A stretch of DNA of 64,000 bases from Lepus europaeus (Eukaryota; Chordata; Mammalia; Lagomorpha; Leporidae). The stretch spans positions 15,531,218-15,595,217 of the forward strand of contig NC_084850.1 in NCBI RefSeq assembly GCF_033115175.1. The letters run 5' to 3'. The notes beneath the pieces are model-generated. The model was given only the letters and a program-made list of their open reading frames with translations, was not told where the DNA came from and ran no database searches. Of the stretch, positions 50,998 to 62,713 are shown in pieces. The translations under genes were made by a program, and so were the position numbers. The first letter of the stretch is position 1; each line of letters starts with the position of its first letter.

Positions 50998-52547
50998 TAT
51001 TTCTTGTTAAGAATGATCTGCTCCAGTCCCTTATGCATTTTGTGCAAAAATATTTCACTTTCAATCTGGTGAGCAAACTCTTTGTAGTGTAAGTATAATT
51101 TCAACAGATTTGTCCTTGTAAATAAAATAATTTCAGATCTCTTCCTCTACTATGATACAGTGTATGATTTATAACATTTGTTTCTGAGTTCTACTTTAAG
51201 TCAAGGCTTCTCTACATTGTTAGTTGCTGACACCAGGATGCTTTTGAAACTTTTTTTCATGTTTGATTTAAAGTGAAGAGCAAGAATGCATCTGCTGTCA
51301 GTTGGAGCACACAGAGAGAGAAGATGTGGCTTCTTTTGGCTGAAGAAACAGAATGAGCTGCGACTATCTTTTAAGGACACATTTGTGGTAAGGATATCTT
51401 TACTTTAGACTAATACAAAAATAGATTAATATATGAGTGGGCCCATTCTAGAATATTCCTATAGTTGGATATTTCCATTTCTTGCAGTAGAAGCCTCATT
51501 TCCCCCCAGAAGCTCCCAGTTGCAAGACTAGTGATTTGCAAGTGTGATGTTTAGAAACATGGATCCATACACACAGACTGCAATAATCTGCTTCATATTT
51601 CTCTTGACAATTCTTTGTCTATTGTTCGAGTGTCTCCTAAAATAATTAGGAACTACAAGGGAAGACAGGTATGAATTCTCCAATTCTGGATTAGTACCTC
51701 ACTACTAGTAAACTTAGATTCTTAGTGTAACAAATCTGGTCATTTTCACTTGGGAAAAAGACCTTCCCACTATTTGTGGCCAGTTCTTTTTACGCACCAT
51801 TTTTCCAAACCTAAAGAAACTATCTTGGTCCCCAGTACTTGGTAGACTTGGAGAGAAAAGCAAAATGGGAGGTCTTGAGAGCAATCTTCTAACAGAGTGG
51901 GTGATATTTCTCGCACTTTTTTTTTTGAACAATGTGTTTAGCGAGGTAAAACATCACATCTTATTCTTGACTATAATACTGATTTATAGAGATAGAATGT
52001 TTCTGGAGGAAGCACTGAGACATTTATATTAGAAGACCAGAAATTTTCTAAGAATGAAGAGATTGGAAACTCCAATCCTTCCTTTTTCTGATTTGCAAGG
52101 TTTTTGAAGCTGGTGTGGTGAGACCAAAAGGGCTCCAATGAAAGGGTTAGAAACTGGATTAGAAAGAGAAAGGATAGGAGCAGGTCCCTTTCAGAGTTCT
52201 CTGTCCTTCCCCTTCTCAGCCACTTCTCCAGGCTAGCCATACATCCCTTTGAGGATTTTCTTTGCCTTTGCTCCTGTATTAAATCATTATTTCCTAGACT
52301 CCTTGTCTTCTTGTTTTCATATACGTCATTTGGTGGGAACACATTCTCTACTGACTTTTAAAATTTATGAGTGGTAAACTTTGATGATGATGATGATGTC
52401 CCAGAATGTCTTTAGTGTACCTTTTTTCCTAAAGAGTTTGGCTCAGTATAGAGTTCTAAGCTGAAAAACCTTTTCATTCATGATTTTGAATTTACTTTTT
52501 CTTTACTTTCTAGAATCCAGGATCTATTGTGAAGTTCAATACCATTT
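50998..52547. other. Intergenic, nothing recognised
   Basis: About 1.5 kb of unique-looking DNA. A short GATGAT run lies near 52383-52396. No coding exon could be supported. Confidence 0.55.
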
Positions 52548-53165
52548 TGATTCTTTTTTTTCATTTATTAAACTTTTATTTAATGAATACAAATTTCCAA
52601 AGTACAGCTTATGAGTTACAATGGCTTCCCGCCTCCCATAACTTCACTCCCACCCACAACCCTCCCCTTTCCCGTCCCCTCTCCCCTTCCATTCACATCA
52701 AGATTCATTTTCAATTCTCTTTATATACAGAAGATCAGTTTAGTATATATTAGGTAAAGATTTCAACAGTTTTCCCCCATATAGCAACACAAAATGAAAA
52801 AAATACTGTTGGAGTACTAGTTATAGCATTAAATAACAGTGTACAGCACATTAAAGACAGAGATCCTACATAATATTTTTAAAAAATTAATTAATTTTCT
52901 ATGCCATTTCCAATTTAACACCAGGTTTTTTTTTTTTCATTTCCAATTCTCTTTATATACAGAAGATCGATTCAGTATATAATTGGTAAAGATCTCATCA
53001 GTTTGTACCCACACAGAAACACAAAGTGTAAAAATACTGTTTCAGTACTAGTTATAGCATCACTGCACATTAGACAACACATTAAGGACAGATCCCACAT
53101 GGGATGTTTGTACACAGTGACTCCTGTGGCTGACTTAACAATTTGACACTCCTGTTCATTTCCAA
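52548..53165 (-). mobile_element. L1 3' UTR with internal duplication, antisense
   Basis: TTATTAAACTTTTATTTAAT start and CACCCACAACCCTCCCCTTT purine/pyrimidine tract. The block CTCTTTATATACAGAAGATC occurs at about 52715 and again at about 52947, each followed by related sequence. The element at 25798 has the same two-block layout. Confidence 0.9.
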
Positions 53166-53424
53166 AGCATTTAACTCTTTCCCTTGGTAAACATTAAGGT
53201 TCTTTTTGATGGCCCTGATGTCTTTAAAAATTCAGAAGGATATGCATCAGTGTGGTGTTAAAAATCATCTAACTTGGAATTTGATAGGCCCTTTAATATT
53301 AATATCCATTTTGTTCAAGCCTGGAAATTTTTCTTATACTCTTTCTTTGAAATGCCCTTTCCCATTTTCTCTTCTTCTTCTCTTAGATTATTGTAGGATA
53401 TTGGACTTCCTAAATTGATTCCTT

Positions 53425-53825
53425 TTGCAACTGGAAGACATCACGTTGAGTGAAATAAGCTGGACACAGAAAGACAAATACTACATGTCCTCTCTTATAT
53501 GTGGGAGCTAAAATTAAAAAAGAAAAACAAAAAGCAAAAACAAAAAAGAAAGAAATGCCTTTCTGTATCAGACTTGTTACAAATAGTTTTGTCAAACTTT
53601 ATCTTATATCTTTGTCAAACCAGTGGTTAAGAATGATATACTACTATAGTTTTCATAATCTGATTATTTTAAAATTTACTGTGTATGAGTGAAATGGACA
53701 TATTTCACTTGATTATTGTTTATAAGTTCTTGCCTATATTACTGTTGAACTACAGCCTCTTGTTGAACTTTTCATTTAGTGTAACATTATCTTTGAAGTA
53801 TAATGTAAATAAAAATATATTATCT
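53425..53825 (+). mobile_element. L1 3' fragment, sense
   Basis: CATCACGTTGAGTGAAATAA and TGTCCTCTCTTATATGTGGG are the ORF2/3' UTR boundary of L1. It probably continues after the CSINEs as the purine-rich block 54590-54720. Confidence 0.75.
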
Positions 53826-54154
53826 TGGGACCGGTGCTGTGGCACAGGAGGTCAAAGCCCTGGCCTGAAGCGCCGATATCCCGTATGGGCGCTGGTTCTA
53901 GTCGCGGCTACTGCTCTTCCAATCCAGCTCTCTGCTATGACCTGGGATAGCAGTAGAAGATGGTCCAAGTCCTTGGGCCCCTGCACACACATGGGAGACC
54001 TGGAGGAAGCTCCTGGCTCCTGACTGCGGATCAGCGCAGCTCTGGCTATTGCGGTCATCTGAGGAGTGAACCATCGGATGGAAGACCTCTCTCTCTGTCT
54101 CTACCTCTCTGTAACTGCTTTCAAATAAATAAAATAAATCATAGAAAAAAAAAA
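53826..54154 (+). mobile_element. CSINE, sense
   Basis: GGGACCGGTGCTGTGGCACA head to CAAATAAATAAAATAAATCA tail and poly-A. Confidence 0.95.
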
Positions 54155-54223
54155 AACACCAGCCAGCAGTGCCAAAGCACATTTTGAAAAAAAATATATC
54201 TTATCTCAAAAATTTGAAAAGAG

Positions 54224-54481
54224 GGGGCCGGCACTGTAGTGCAGCAGGTTAACGCGCTGGCCTGAAGTGCTGGCATCCCATATGGGTGCTGGTTCGAGAC
54301 CCGGCTGCTCCACTTCCAATCCAGCTCTCTGCTATTGCCTGGGAAAGCAGTAGAAGATGGCCCAAATCCTTGGGACCCTGCACCCACGTGGGAAACCTGG
54401 AGGAAGCTCCTGGCTCCTGGCTTCAGACCAGCACATCTTTAGCCGTTGCGGCCAACTGGGGAGTGAGCCATCGGATGGAAG

Positions 54482-54525
<44 letters not shown>

Positions 54526-54577
54526 CTCCTCTCTCTGCAACTCTGACTTGCAAATAAATAAATAAATCTTTTAAAAA
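54224..54577 (+). mobile_element. CSINE, sense, with CT run
   Basis: GGGGCCGGCACTGTAGTGCA head, GCTGGTTCGAGACCCGGCTG B-box region, about eighteen CT units at 54485-54521, and AAATAAATAAATAAATC tail. Confidence 0.96.
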
Positions 54578-54822
54578 TTCTAAAAAGAAAAATTAAAAGT
54601 AAGGAAGGCAGGGAGGGATTGAGGGAGGGACGAGTAAGGAGGGAGGAATGGAAGTATCCTTACATTCTTAGAATTTTATCTATGAACTGCAGTGAATCTG
54701 TTCTCTTTGTATTAACATCACATTAACATAAGAATTGATGAGAATCATATTGTGGTAAATATGCATTTGCTGTGACCCTGAGAATCTGATATATTAATAA
54801 ATTCTTTTGCAAATAAAACATT

Positions 54823-55149
54823 TAAAAAAGATTTATCTACTTGTTTGAGAGACAGAGTGACAGAGAGAGAGGAATAGACAGAGTGAGAGAGAGATCTATC
54901 CACTGATTCACTCCCCCAAATGCCTGTAATAGCCATGTCTGGGCCAAGCTGAATCTAGGAGTCAGGAATTCCATTTGGGTCTTCCATGTGAGTGGCAAGA
55001 GCTGGATAACTGGGGCTATCATCTTCTGCCTCCCAGACCCATTAGCAGGAAGCTCTATTGAAAGGGTGGAGTGGCCAGGACTTGAACCACTCTGATATGA
55101 TATGGACACCTATGTGGCACCTAAACCCACTGTGCTGCAACATCCACCC
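54823..55149 (-). mobile_element. CSINE, antisense, old
   Basis: AAAGATTTATCTACTTGTTT tail to ACTGTGCTGCAACATCCACC head. Confidence 0.9.
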
Positions 55150-55157
55150 AGATTCTG

Positions 55158-55465
55158 TTTTTTAAATATTTATTTATTTAGGAGACAGAAACAGCAGGCA
55201 GAGATCCCATCCACTGATTTACTACCTAAATGCCAAAAATAGCCAGGGCTGGTCCAGGCCACAGCTGAGAGCTGTGAGAACACTCTAGATCTCCCACATG
55301 GATGTCAGGAACCCAACTACCTGAGCTATCACCTGCTGCCTCCCAGAGTTCTCATTACCAGGAAACTGAAATCAGGAGAGGAGCCAAGATTCAAATGAAA
55401 GCACCTTGATATGGGATGCAGGCATCTCACTTGGCATCTTAACCACTAGGCCAAATATCTGCACC
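55158..55465 (-). mobile_element. CSINE, antisense, old
   Basis: AAATATTTATTTATTTAGGA tail to CCACTAGGCCAAATATCTGC head. GATTCTGT occurs on both sides. Confidence 0.88.
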
Positions 55466-55607
55466 AAATTGATTCTGTATGTCTCTTATCTTTTCTATCA
55501 TTCATCACTGTCAGATAATCCCACTATACCTTCCTAGAAACTCAATTTCCCACTCTAAAATGACTATTTCACTTCTTTCTTTGGACTAACGTTCTTCACT
55601 ACTTCCT

Positions 55608-55700
55608 CCTACTGTTTCTCCTCCTCTTCCTCTTTCCCATCCTCTTTTTCCTCCTCTTCTTCTTCCTCTTCTTCCTCCTCTACTTTTCACCTCTTCCTTG
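55608..55700. repeat. Polypyrimidine tract (CTT/CCT-rich)
   Basis: About 90 bases, nearly all C or T on the + strand (CTCCTCTTCTTCTTCCTCTT and similar), with mirror-like symmetry. Confidence 0.85.
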
Positions 55701-55717
55701 TCAAATGACTTAAATTT

Positions 55718-56046
55718 GGGTCTGGTATTGTGGTGCAGCAAGGTAAGCTGTCATTTGCAACGCTGGCATCCCACATTGGAGTGCCGGTTCAAGTCCTGGC
55801 TTCTCTGACTTCCAATCCAGCTTCCTGCTAATGCACCTGGAAAAGCACCAGTATTTGGGCCTGTGCCACCTACATGGGAGATCTGGATGAAATTTATGGC
55901 TTCTGGCTTTAGCCTGGCACAGACCTGGTTGTTGTAGCCATTTGGTGAGTGAACCAGCAGAAGAAAGATCTCTCTCTGCCCCTTTCTCCCCACATATATC
56001 TCTCCCTCCCTCTCTGTCGCTCTTTCAAATTAATAAATCTTTTTAT
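55718..56046 (+). mobile_element. CSINE, sense, old
   Basis: GGGTCTGGTATTGTGGTGCA head to CAAATTAATAAATCTTTTTA tail. AATGACTT occurs before and after. Confidence 0.92.
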
Positions 56047-56339
56047 AATGACTTTGATTCATGATTCTGGAGACAAAATAAATATAGGATTTTTATTAAG
56101 GCATGTTATTGTGACCAACATATGCTGAAGAACAGGGTAGTGAATAAAGAGGGATCAGAAAGAGCAAGAAGTTAACCTGTACAGTAATCTTAACAAAAAT
56201 TACCTTCAGTCCTACAGGAAGTTCTAAAGATTGTATAATTTGTCACCATGGCTCCCTATTTGAGGCAAGAGACCTGGACTCTGGTAGCCTATGTTGTTCA
56301 GTCATTGTCTATGGAATGCCTTTGAAAGGAGCTGTTACC

Positions 56340-56690
56340 AGGGCCAGCGCTGTGCTGCAGTGGGTTAACGCCATGGCCTGAAGCACCGGCATCCCATATG
56401 GGCGCCGGTTCTAGTCCCGGCCTCTCCACTTCGGATCCAGCTCCCTGCTATGGTCTGGGAAAGCAGTAGAGGATGGCCCAAGTCCTTGGGCCCCTGCACC
56501 CACGTGGGAGACCTGGAGGAGGCTCCTGGCTCCTGGCTCCTGGTTCCTGGCTCCTGGCTTTGGATCGGCACAGCTCCAGCCATTGCGGCCATCTGGGGAG
56601 TGGACCAGCGGATGGAAGCCCTCTCTCCGTCTCTACCTCTCTGTAACTCTGTCTTTCGAATAAATAAAATAAATCTTTAAAAAAGAAAAA
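56340..56690 (+). mobile_element. CSINE, sense, with expanded 7-base repeat
   Basis: Perfect 16-base duplication GAAAGGAGCTGTTACC at 56324-56339 and 56691-56706. GGCTCCT is repeated five times at 56521-56555 (one unit GGTTCCT). Confidence 0.97.
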
Positions 56691-57204
56691 GAAAGGAGCT
56701 GTTACCTTGGGCTGGGCAACACTTTCCAGTTAAGACAATCTCTAAAGACAGCCAAAGACTTATCTGTCAGCATTCTCCACAGAGAGAAGAATAAGTATTC
56801 CATTTCTGAAGGAGAATCTGAATGACACATCACAGCTTCTACCATATCAGCCTACCTGCCCCTGTCAGTGGTGTGCTGCAACTGGCTCAAACCAGCTAGT
56901 GAGAGCCAATTCTGTATCTCCCTTTCCAAGTTAACATTCAATGACATAGAGTTGGTAGCTTGAAATTGATCTTGTTGTGGAATTTTTAATATTCTGTCCA
57001 TAATTTCTAGTTCTAATAGGTCTTCTTTATTCTTCAACTATTTGTTTTTCATAGCATTCCATTGTTGTTTATGGATTATAATAATGACATTTCTTTTAGT
57101 GTATAAACAGTTAACATTGCTTTTTAAAAGTTCTCTTCCTCCTAAATTATGTCTGTTTCTTCCAGAGATTTTTTTTTTTACTCACCAACTCACCCTTATA
57201 TCAA

Positions 57205-57340
57205 CTACAACTCTTAAAGGACCAGGTACTATTTTAGATAATGGTGATACAACAGGGAACAAAACCCAAACCATCCTTCTTGTGGAGCTTTGGTGCTAGT
57301 GGAAGCAGTTACACAGTAAACTAGTAAATGTACAAATAAA
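57205..57340 (-). repeat. L2 LINE fragment, antisense
   Basis: CCAGGTACTATTTTAGATAA, GATACAACAGGGAACAAAAC and TCTTGTGGAGCTTTGGTGCT are the L2 3' end reversed. Confidence 0.7.
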
Positions 57341-57386
57341 TTATGTAGTCTAGGAAGTTGTCATTGCTATGAGTGAAAACAATTCA

Positions 57387-57540
57387 GGGATGGGCAGTTG
57401 GTGTAACAGTTAAGTCATCACTTGAGAGGCCTGAATCCTGTATCAGAGAGGCTTGATTGGAGTACTGGTTCTGCTTCTAATTCAGCTTCCTGCCAATGGG
57501 AACCCTGGGAGGCATTGGGTGATAACTCAGGTACTTCAGA
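57387..57540 (+). mobile_element. CSINE head fragment, sense
   Basis: GGGCAGTTGGTGTAACAGTT to AATTCAGCTTCCTGCCAATG and GCATTGGGTGATAACTCAGG. Only the 5' half remains. Confidence 0.75.
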
Positions 57541-57637
57541 CTATGGCCCTCACGTGCCTTACCAAACTCATCTCCTATCCTAAGCCTTCTTGTACACTTT
57601 GCTCTAGTCATACTATTTTTGTTAGTGTTCATGCAAC

Positions 57638-58275
57638 TGTTGGTGAACAGCAGCCCAAACTAGTTGGAGGACCCCAAACGGTCCTCTTGCCCAACGTGCA
57701 GAAAGCCAATCACTGACATTAGGGTGGTGGGAAAAAGTAGGTATTTATTGCAAAGCTCAGAGCAAGGAGCCAAGTAGTTATTGCTTAATTCCCAGGCTCC
57801 CTGAAGAGTTAGGAGTGAAGGTTCTTATAAATTGAAACTGGGACTGAGAGGTGCATGATCAGCTCATGTCAAAGTTCCTCATTGTTCAGTGGTGCTTGTG
57901 ACTTTCCTTTGGTGAGTGATTCTGTGCTCTTTAGGGAATTTATGATGACCAGATAGGCTCCAGTTGATCTGCGGGTTAAGGGAAGATGGCAGTTACATTC
58001 TATCCAGACCTGGAATTCCCCTACACAAACTACCTCAGGACAACACTGGTCATCAAGGTTCTTATCTGTTGGAAAAAGAAATGACTTCTTGTGTCCTGTG
58101 ATTAGAACCTTGTAGGGCCAGCTGGATTACTCCCTCAAGTCAGTGAATTCCTTTTGATAAAAGGCAAGCAAGGACACCTTGGGCTAAGAGAGACAGATAA
58201 GAGGTTGGGTCCTACTTTCACATTATAGGGGTTTAGTTTCAGGACCTAGCATGCTGTTTTTCTTCTCAGAGTCCA
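57638..58275 (-). mobile_element. Probable solo LTR of an endogenous retrovirus
   Basis: A 638-base block that starts TGTTGG and ends GTCCA on the + strand, so on the - strand it opens with TG and closes with CA as LTRs do. It is flanked by CAAC at 57634-57637 and 58276-58279, a 4-base duplication as left by gammaretrovirus-like integrases. On the - strand a TATA-like ATTTATAAGAACC (about 57825) is followed by TTTGCAATAAATACC (about 57750), a polyadenylation signal at the expected distance. There are no internal viral genes in the window, so it looks like a recombined solo LTR. The boundaries are my reading. Confidence 0.65.
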
Positions 58276-58449
58276 CAACCCCCCACACCCTGAGACTGTT
58301 CCTCATTATACCTGGACTGCAATCCCACTGTCTCCAGATTTCTGCTCAGATGTCACCTCTGCAGAGACATAGTACCTGGTCACTCCATGTGAAACAGCCA
58401 CTTCCGCACTTCCACATGCTCCATTCCAATGCACTGATTTTTTTCTTTT

Positions 58450-58600
58450 CTAAAAACTTTATTTACTTTCATTTATTTGAAAGGCAGTGACATAAAGATA
58501 GAAAGAGATCGTCCATCCACTGATTCACACCCCAAATGCCCACAGCAGAGGGGCTGAGCAAGCTGAAGCTAGGAAGACAGGAACTCATTCCAGCAAAAAA
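58450..58600 (-). mobile_element. CSINE tail fragment, antisense
   Basis: TTTCATTTATTTGAAAGGCA tail, TCATCC-type body and CTGAAGCTAGGAAGACAGGA, then lost. Confidence 0.75.
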
Positions 58601-58779
58601 TATTTAAATTCATGTATCTATTTTTCACAGTACACATTTTCCATGAATTTTTGAAGACTCCCATATGTGCTTGTGTAATGGGTGTGTGTTTATATAGGTA
58701 AGCATGTCAAGATGTATGTGGAAAATGAAATTTAAAAAATCTTATTTTGGTGCAAAAAGACAAATCCATGCATATATAT

Positions 58780-58905
58780 GGTCTTCGAAAAGTTTATGGA
58801 AGCTGCATAATAGGTAGAAATTGTAAATTGATTTAAAAAACTTTTTGTACCAAAATAAACTTCATTTTTATTCCATTTTTCCATGAAAATTTTGAAGTGC
58901 CTTTG
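58780..58905. mobile_element. Short inverted-repeat element
   Basis: GTCTTCGAAAAGTTTATGGA at 58781 and TTCCATGAAAATTTTGAAGT at about 58878 are inverted repeats with a loop containing TTTTGTACCAAAATAAACTT. It is the most intact of three related copies in the window. Confidence 0.6.
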
Positions 58906-58910
58906 TATGT

Positions 58911-58945
58911 GTATATCTATCTATCTATCTATCTATATATTACAA
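58911..58945. repeat. (TATC)n microsatellite
   Basis: Seven or so TATC units then TATATATTA. Confidence 0.9.
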
Positions 58946-59105
58946 AAATATATTGACAGAAAGATAGTGCAATAAAGACACCAGAAAAAGAAACAGAGAT
59001 TAAAGACAGAGACAGAGAGAGCCAGTGTGTAAGAGAGAGAGGAATGGACAGAGAGCGAGCGAACAAGGTTGTGCTTGTGAGCACTGGAACTGATGCTATA
59101 GATTT

Positions 59106-59442
59106 TTTTCAAATGTTTATTTTCTTCTACTTGAAAGGAAGAGTGATGGGGGAGGCAGGGTGGAGATCTTCCATCTGCTGATTCTCTTCCCCAAAAGCCA
59201 GCAATTGAACAACCAGGGCTCTCCCAGGCTGAAGCCAGGGGCCTAGATCTTCATATCAGTCTCCCATTTGAATGGCAGAGGCCCAAGCAGTTGAACTATT
59301 ATCACTGCCTCCCTGAATGCATAGCAGGAAACTGGATCAGAAACAGTGTATCCAGGACTCAAACTGGCACTCTGATATGGGACGAAGTCTTCCCTAATCC
59401 CAGTGATTTAGCCTGCTGCACCACAATGCTTGCTCCTGCCAC
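59106..59442 (-). mobile_element. CSINE, antisense
   Basis: TTTATTTTCTTCTACTTGAA tail to CCTGCTGCACCACAATGCTT head. GATGCTATAGATTT (59092-59105) and GACGCTATAGATTT (59443-59456) are a nearly perfect duplication. Confidence 0.94.
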
Positions 59443-59456
59443 GACGCTATAGATTT

Positions 59457-61285
59457 GAGGCAAAATAAGACCTTTGAACTGGTAGGTTGAAGCCATCCAG
59501 GTTTTCTATGATAATCTCCCTTGCTTAAAGGCAATGGATTGTAGATGTTAACTACAATTTCAAAAACCTCACAGTAACATGTGGATTAGTGTTTGATTAA
59601 GTATCTGTGGCCTAGCCAAGTTTGATACATAAAACAAACAAACAAACAAACAAAAAAAAAAAACGAAACAGTGACTTACCCCAAACATTTGGTGATCTTT
59701 GCCTGCATGTTCTTATTTAAAAGTGGAGCCCAGTAAAGCTGTTTGTGGAGCTCATAGGAGAGGATAGCCAGCTGGAAGCCTTTGCTTTTGGTAGGAAAGA
59801 TGAGGAGTAAAACTTCATGATATGAGATGCCTAAATACCAAAATTTGAAAGGGTCCCCCACCTCAGAGACCCTTCAGTTTCACCAGGAAATTCTCTGCTG
59901 CCTTGCAAGGAGGGAAGGAGGTTCTATGATCTATTTTCCATTTCAAACCAGTCTGGCTAATTTTTACATGGAATAGCTTTGGTAGGACACTGGGAAGAAG
60001 GTGGAAAGGGAGTAACTCTCTTTGCATCTTGGAGAAACACAGTGGCCTGAAAGTGGTCTATAACAGCTGCAGAGCTAATGGGTGAGAATCAACTCAATGC
60101 TGCAGGACGCTTAGGTTTGAACTGATGCCTTAGGCCTCTAGCTCCATGGGTTGGCCTCAGTAATGGCAGTGTTTCCAAACAGATTTGGTAGGTCTTTTGC
60201 CTGTTAAGCCCACACAGGCTCTGCAATGCTTGTCTTAAGAGGAGAGAGAGAATATTACTGGCCAGGAGGGGGCAGGAAAACATGACTCAAACCTGCCGAG
60301 ACATTTCCTGTGGAAATCTTCCAGGCAAGTTCTGATTAGAAGGACTTGGAACCAGACCAGCATAGTAAATTGACTTTTTCAATTCTGGACTTCTGTGTTC
60401 AATGGGCCTCTTGATTTTGAAAAGGCTTATGTATATTTAACTTTAGGTGGTGCCCTAATTTCTTTGTTTCTGCCAGCTGGACTTTCCTTCTGCACATACC
60501 CAGGTTGCATAACATGCAATTCTCTGCTCATGTGCAACCATGTCCTAAAAACCAGGGACTTAAAAATATGATCAGCCCCATTGTGAAAACATCAGATGGA
60601 GGAACTTTCAGTGGAAGGATGGGGAAACATAACAAGTGTTTTTTTGTTTGGGGAATCAGGGGGAAACCCAGTATAGGGACAGTCCACACCTGTAGTGGTA
60701 GTGCAATTCTTCTCTAGCTGCAGGGATCATCCCAGTCACACCAAAATATCAGTATCCTATTAGAATTCATACATGTTATCACCTTCTTTGCAATACTACA
60801 ACATGCTGTTCTTCCTAGTGGAGGCTCAACTGACATTGTTCTGTCCTGCTTTGAGTGCTTCTAGATGGGATGACTGAGAAATAAGGTCCCGGGTAGAATA
60901 AATTATAGAGGAAGGGAGATAGGATCCTATAGAAGAAATCTAACTTGGTAGAAAAAGGGAGAATGAAGCAGAAGGAACCTAAACTAGACAAAAGGAAGCA
61001 GTTAGGTTCAAGGGCAAGTGCTGAGAATTGATCCCTAGAATCTCTCAGTCCCCACCCCTCTGCTCTCAACATCCCCCTATCACAACATCACTCTCACTCC
61101 CTTTTTATTTAACACCTGTACCCCACTCTAAGTTTACTGCATTGAAAACCTCTAGAAGCATATGAACAAAGATACAAATACACTCCACCAGAACAGACAG
61201 ATGACTAGGAAACAAACAAACAAACAAAAAAAGATATTTGGCCACACAAGTAGCCCAGAAATAGCCATTTCAAAACAGTAGGAGA
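59457..61285. other. Repeat-poor intergenic block, no gene identified
   Basis: About 1.8 kb with only two CAAA-type runs (59632-59660 and 61206-61230). Several open frames of 60 to 85 codons show no recognisable family. Confidence 0.55.
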
Positions 61286-61592
61286 GGGGCCAGTGTTGTG
61301 GCACACTGACTTAAGCCACTGTCACTTGTGCTTGTGATGCTTGCATCCCCTGTAAGAGTGATGGTTCAAGTCCTGTCTACACCTCGGAAGACAAAAAAGA
61401 TAGCTTAAGTACTTTGGTTCCTGCCACCCAAGTGGGAGACCAGGATGGAGTTCCTGGCTCCTGGCTTCTACCTGGCCCAGCTCTGGCTGTTGAGGCCATT
61501 TGGGGAGTGAATCAGTGGATGAAAGATCTCTTTCTCCATCACTTTCTGTTACTCTGCCTTTTAAATAAATAAATCAATAAATCTTTAAAAAA
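61286..61592 (+). mobile_element. CSINE, sense
   Basis: GAGGGGCCAGTGTTGTGGCA head, CTGGCTCCTGGCTTC body, AAATAAATAAATCAATAAAT tail. About forty bases in the head half are missing. Confidence 0.92.
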
Positions 61593-61663
61593 CAACAGTA
61601 AGGGACTTTGGAAGGGTTGTCTCAGAACACTTCCAAAATGAGTCTATCTCTGGATTGAAAGTT

Positions 61664-61931
61664 AATTTTTAAAAGATCCTTTTCTTGTTGTTTGAAAGGG
61701 AGAGTGAGTGAGTGAGTGAGAATTTTCCATCTGCTGGTTCATGCTCCAAATGGCCACAACAGCTAGGACTGAGCCAGGCCAAAGCCAGGCGCTAGGAACT
61801 CCATGAAGGTCTCCTATGTGGGTGACAGGAGCCCAAGTTTTTGAGCCAACTTCCACTACTTTCCCAGGTGCATTAGCAGGCAACTGAATCAGACACTGAA
61901 CAGGTAGAACTCGAACTACAACACTGGCCCC
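61664..61931 (-). mobile_element. CSINE, antisense, shortened at head
   Basis: GAGTGAGTGAGTGAGTGAG replaces the usual GA run. Body CCAAATGGCCACAACAGCTA, head ACTACAACACTGGCCCC with a deletion before it. Confidence 0.9.
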
Positions 61932-62049
61932 TCTGGTTTTAAATGTTAATGCAGGATGTTCTCTGTGTGCATCTCCAGAGTTCAGGTAAAAATGACAACA
62001 TTCTTAGGAGAAAAATTGTTTAAAAATACCAAATTTTCAATATTTATAT

Positions 62050-62475
62050 ATTTTAAAGGCATGCTATCCATTAGCTGATGAGTGATTAAACAAAATTTGG
62101 TGTATCCATACAACAAAATATCATTCAGCCAAAAAAAAAAAAAAAGAAATGAAATGGACGAATCTTGAAAACTTGATGTTATGTGAAATAAACTGGATAC
62201 AAAGGCCATATATTGTATGATTCCATTTATGTAAAATATCCATACCAGTCAAAATCTAGAAAGACAGAAAGTAGATTAGTGGTTGCTTAGGGCTAACGGT
62301 GATTGAAATCAGGGTTATAAGGTGATGGCTAAAGGGTACGGGTTTCTTTGGGAGTGATTAAATGTTCTAAAATTAGATTGAAATGGCAGTATATCTCTAT
62401 AAATAGACTAAAACAATTGAATTATACCCTTTAAATGGGAGAATTGTATGGTATGGGAATTAAATCTTACATTAT
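62050..62475 (+). mobile_element. Old mammalian L1 3' fragment, sense
   Basis: GCTGATGAGTGATTAAACAA, CAACAAAATATCATTCAGCC, TGATTCCATTTATGTAAAAT and GATTAGTGGTTGCTTAGGGC are L1M ORF2-end and 3' UTR signatures. Confidence 0.85.
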
Positions 62476-62713
62476 TGTTACCAAAGGAAGCATTGCATTC
62501 TGGAGCACCAGAATCCTTAAAGCTTATGTTGCAATTGCTAAGAGGTAAATTTCTTCATGAGTTGGGAGACTAGACTGTAAACACTAAGATTCCTTTAAGT
62601 CAGGAAGCCTAAGAATTATAGAATTTTGCTGTAGCATAATATTTTCATACTCCAGGTCTACAAAACCTACAATTTATTGGAGTGATTGTTTTCAGTTCAT
62701 AAATGCTAGGATT

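Noticed and set aside
58911-59060. Regular tetranucleotide and GA-rich repeats suggesting a CRISPR-like or satellite array
   Set aside because: It is a simple TATC microsatellite followed by low-complexity purine DNA. There are no spaced repeats.
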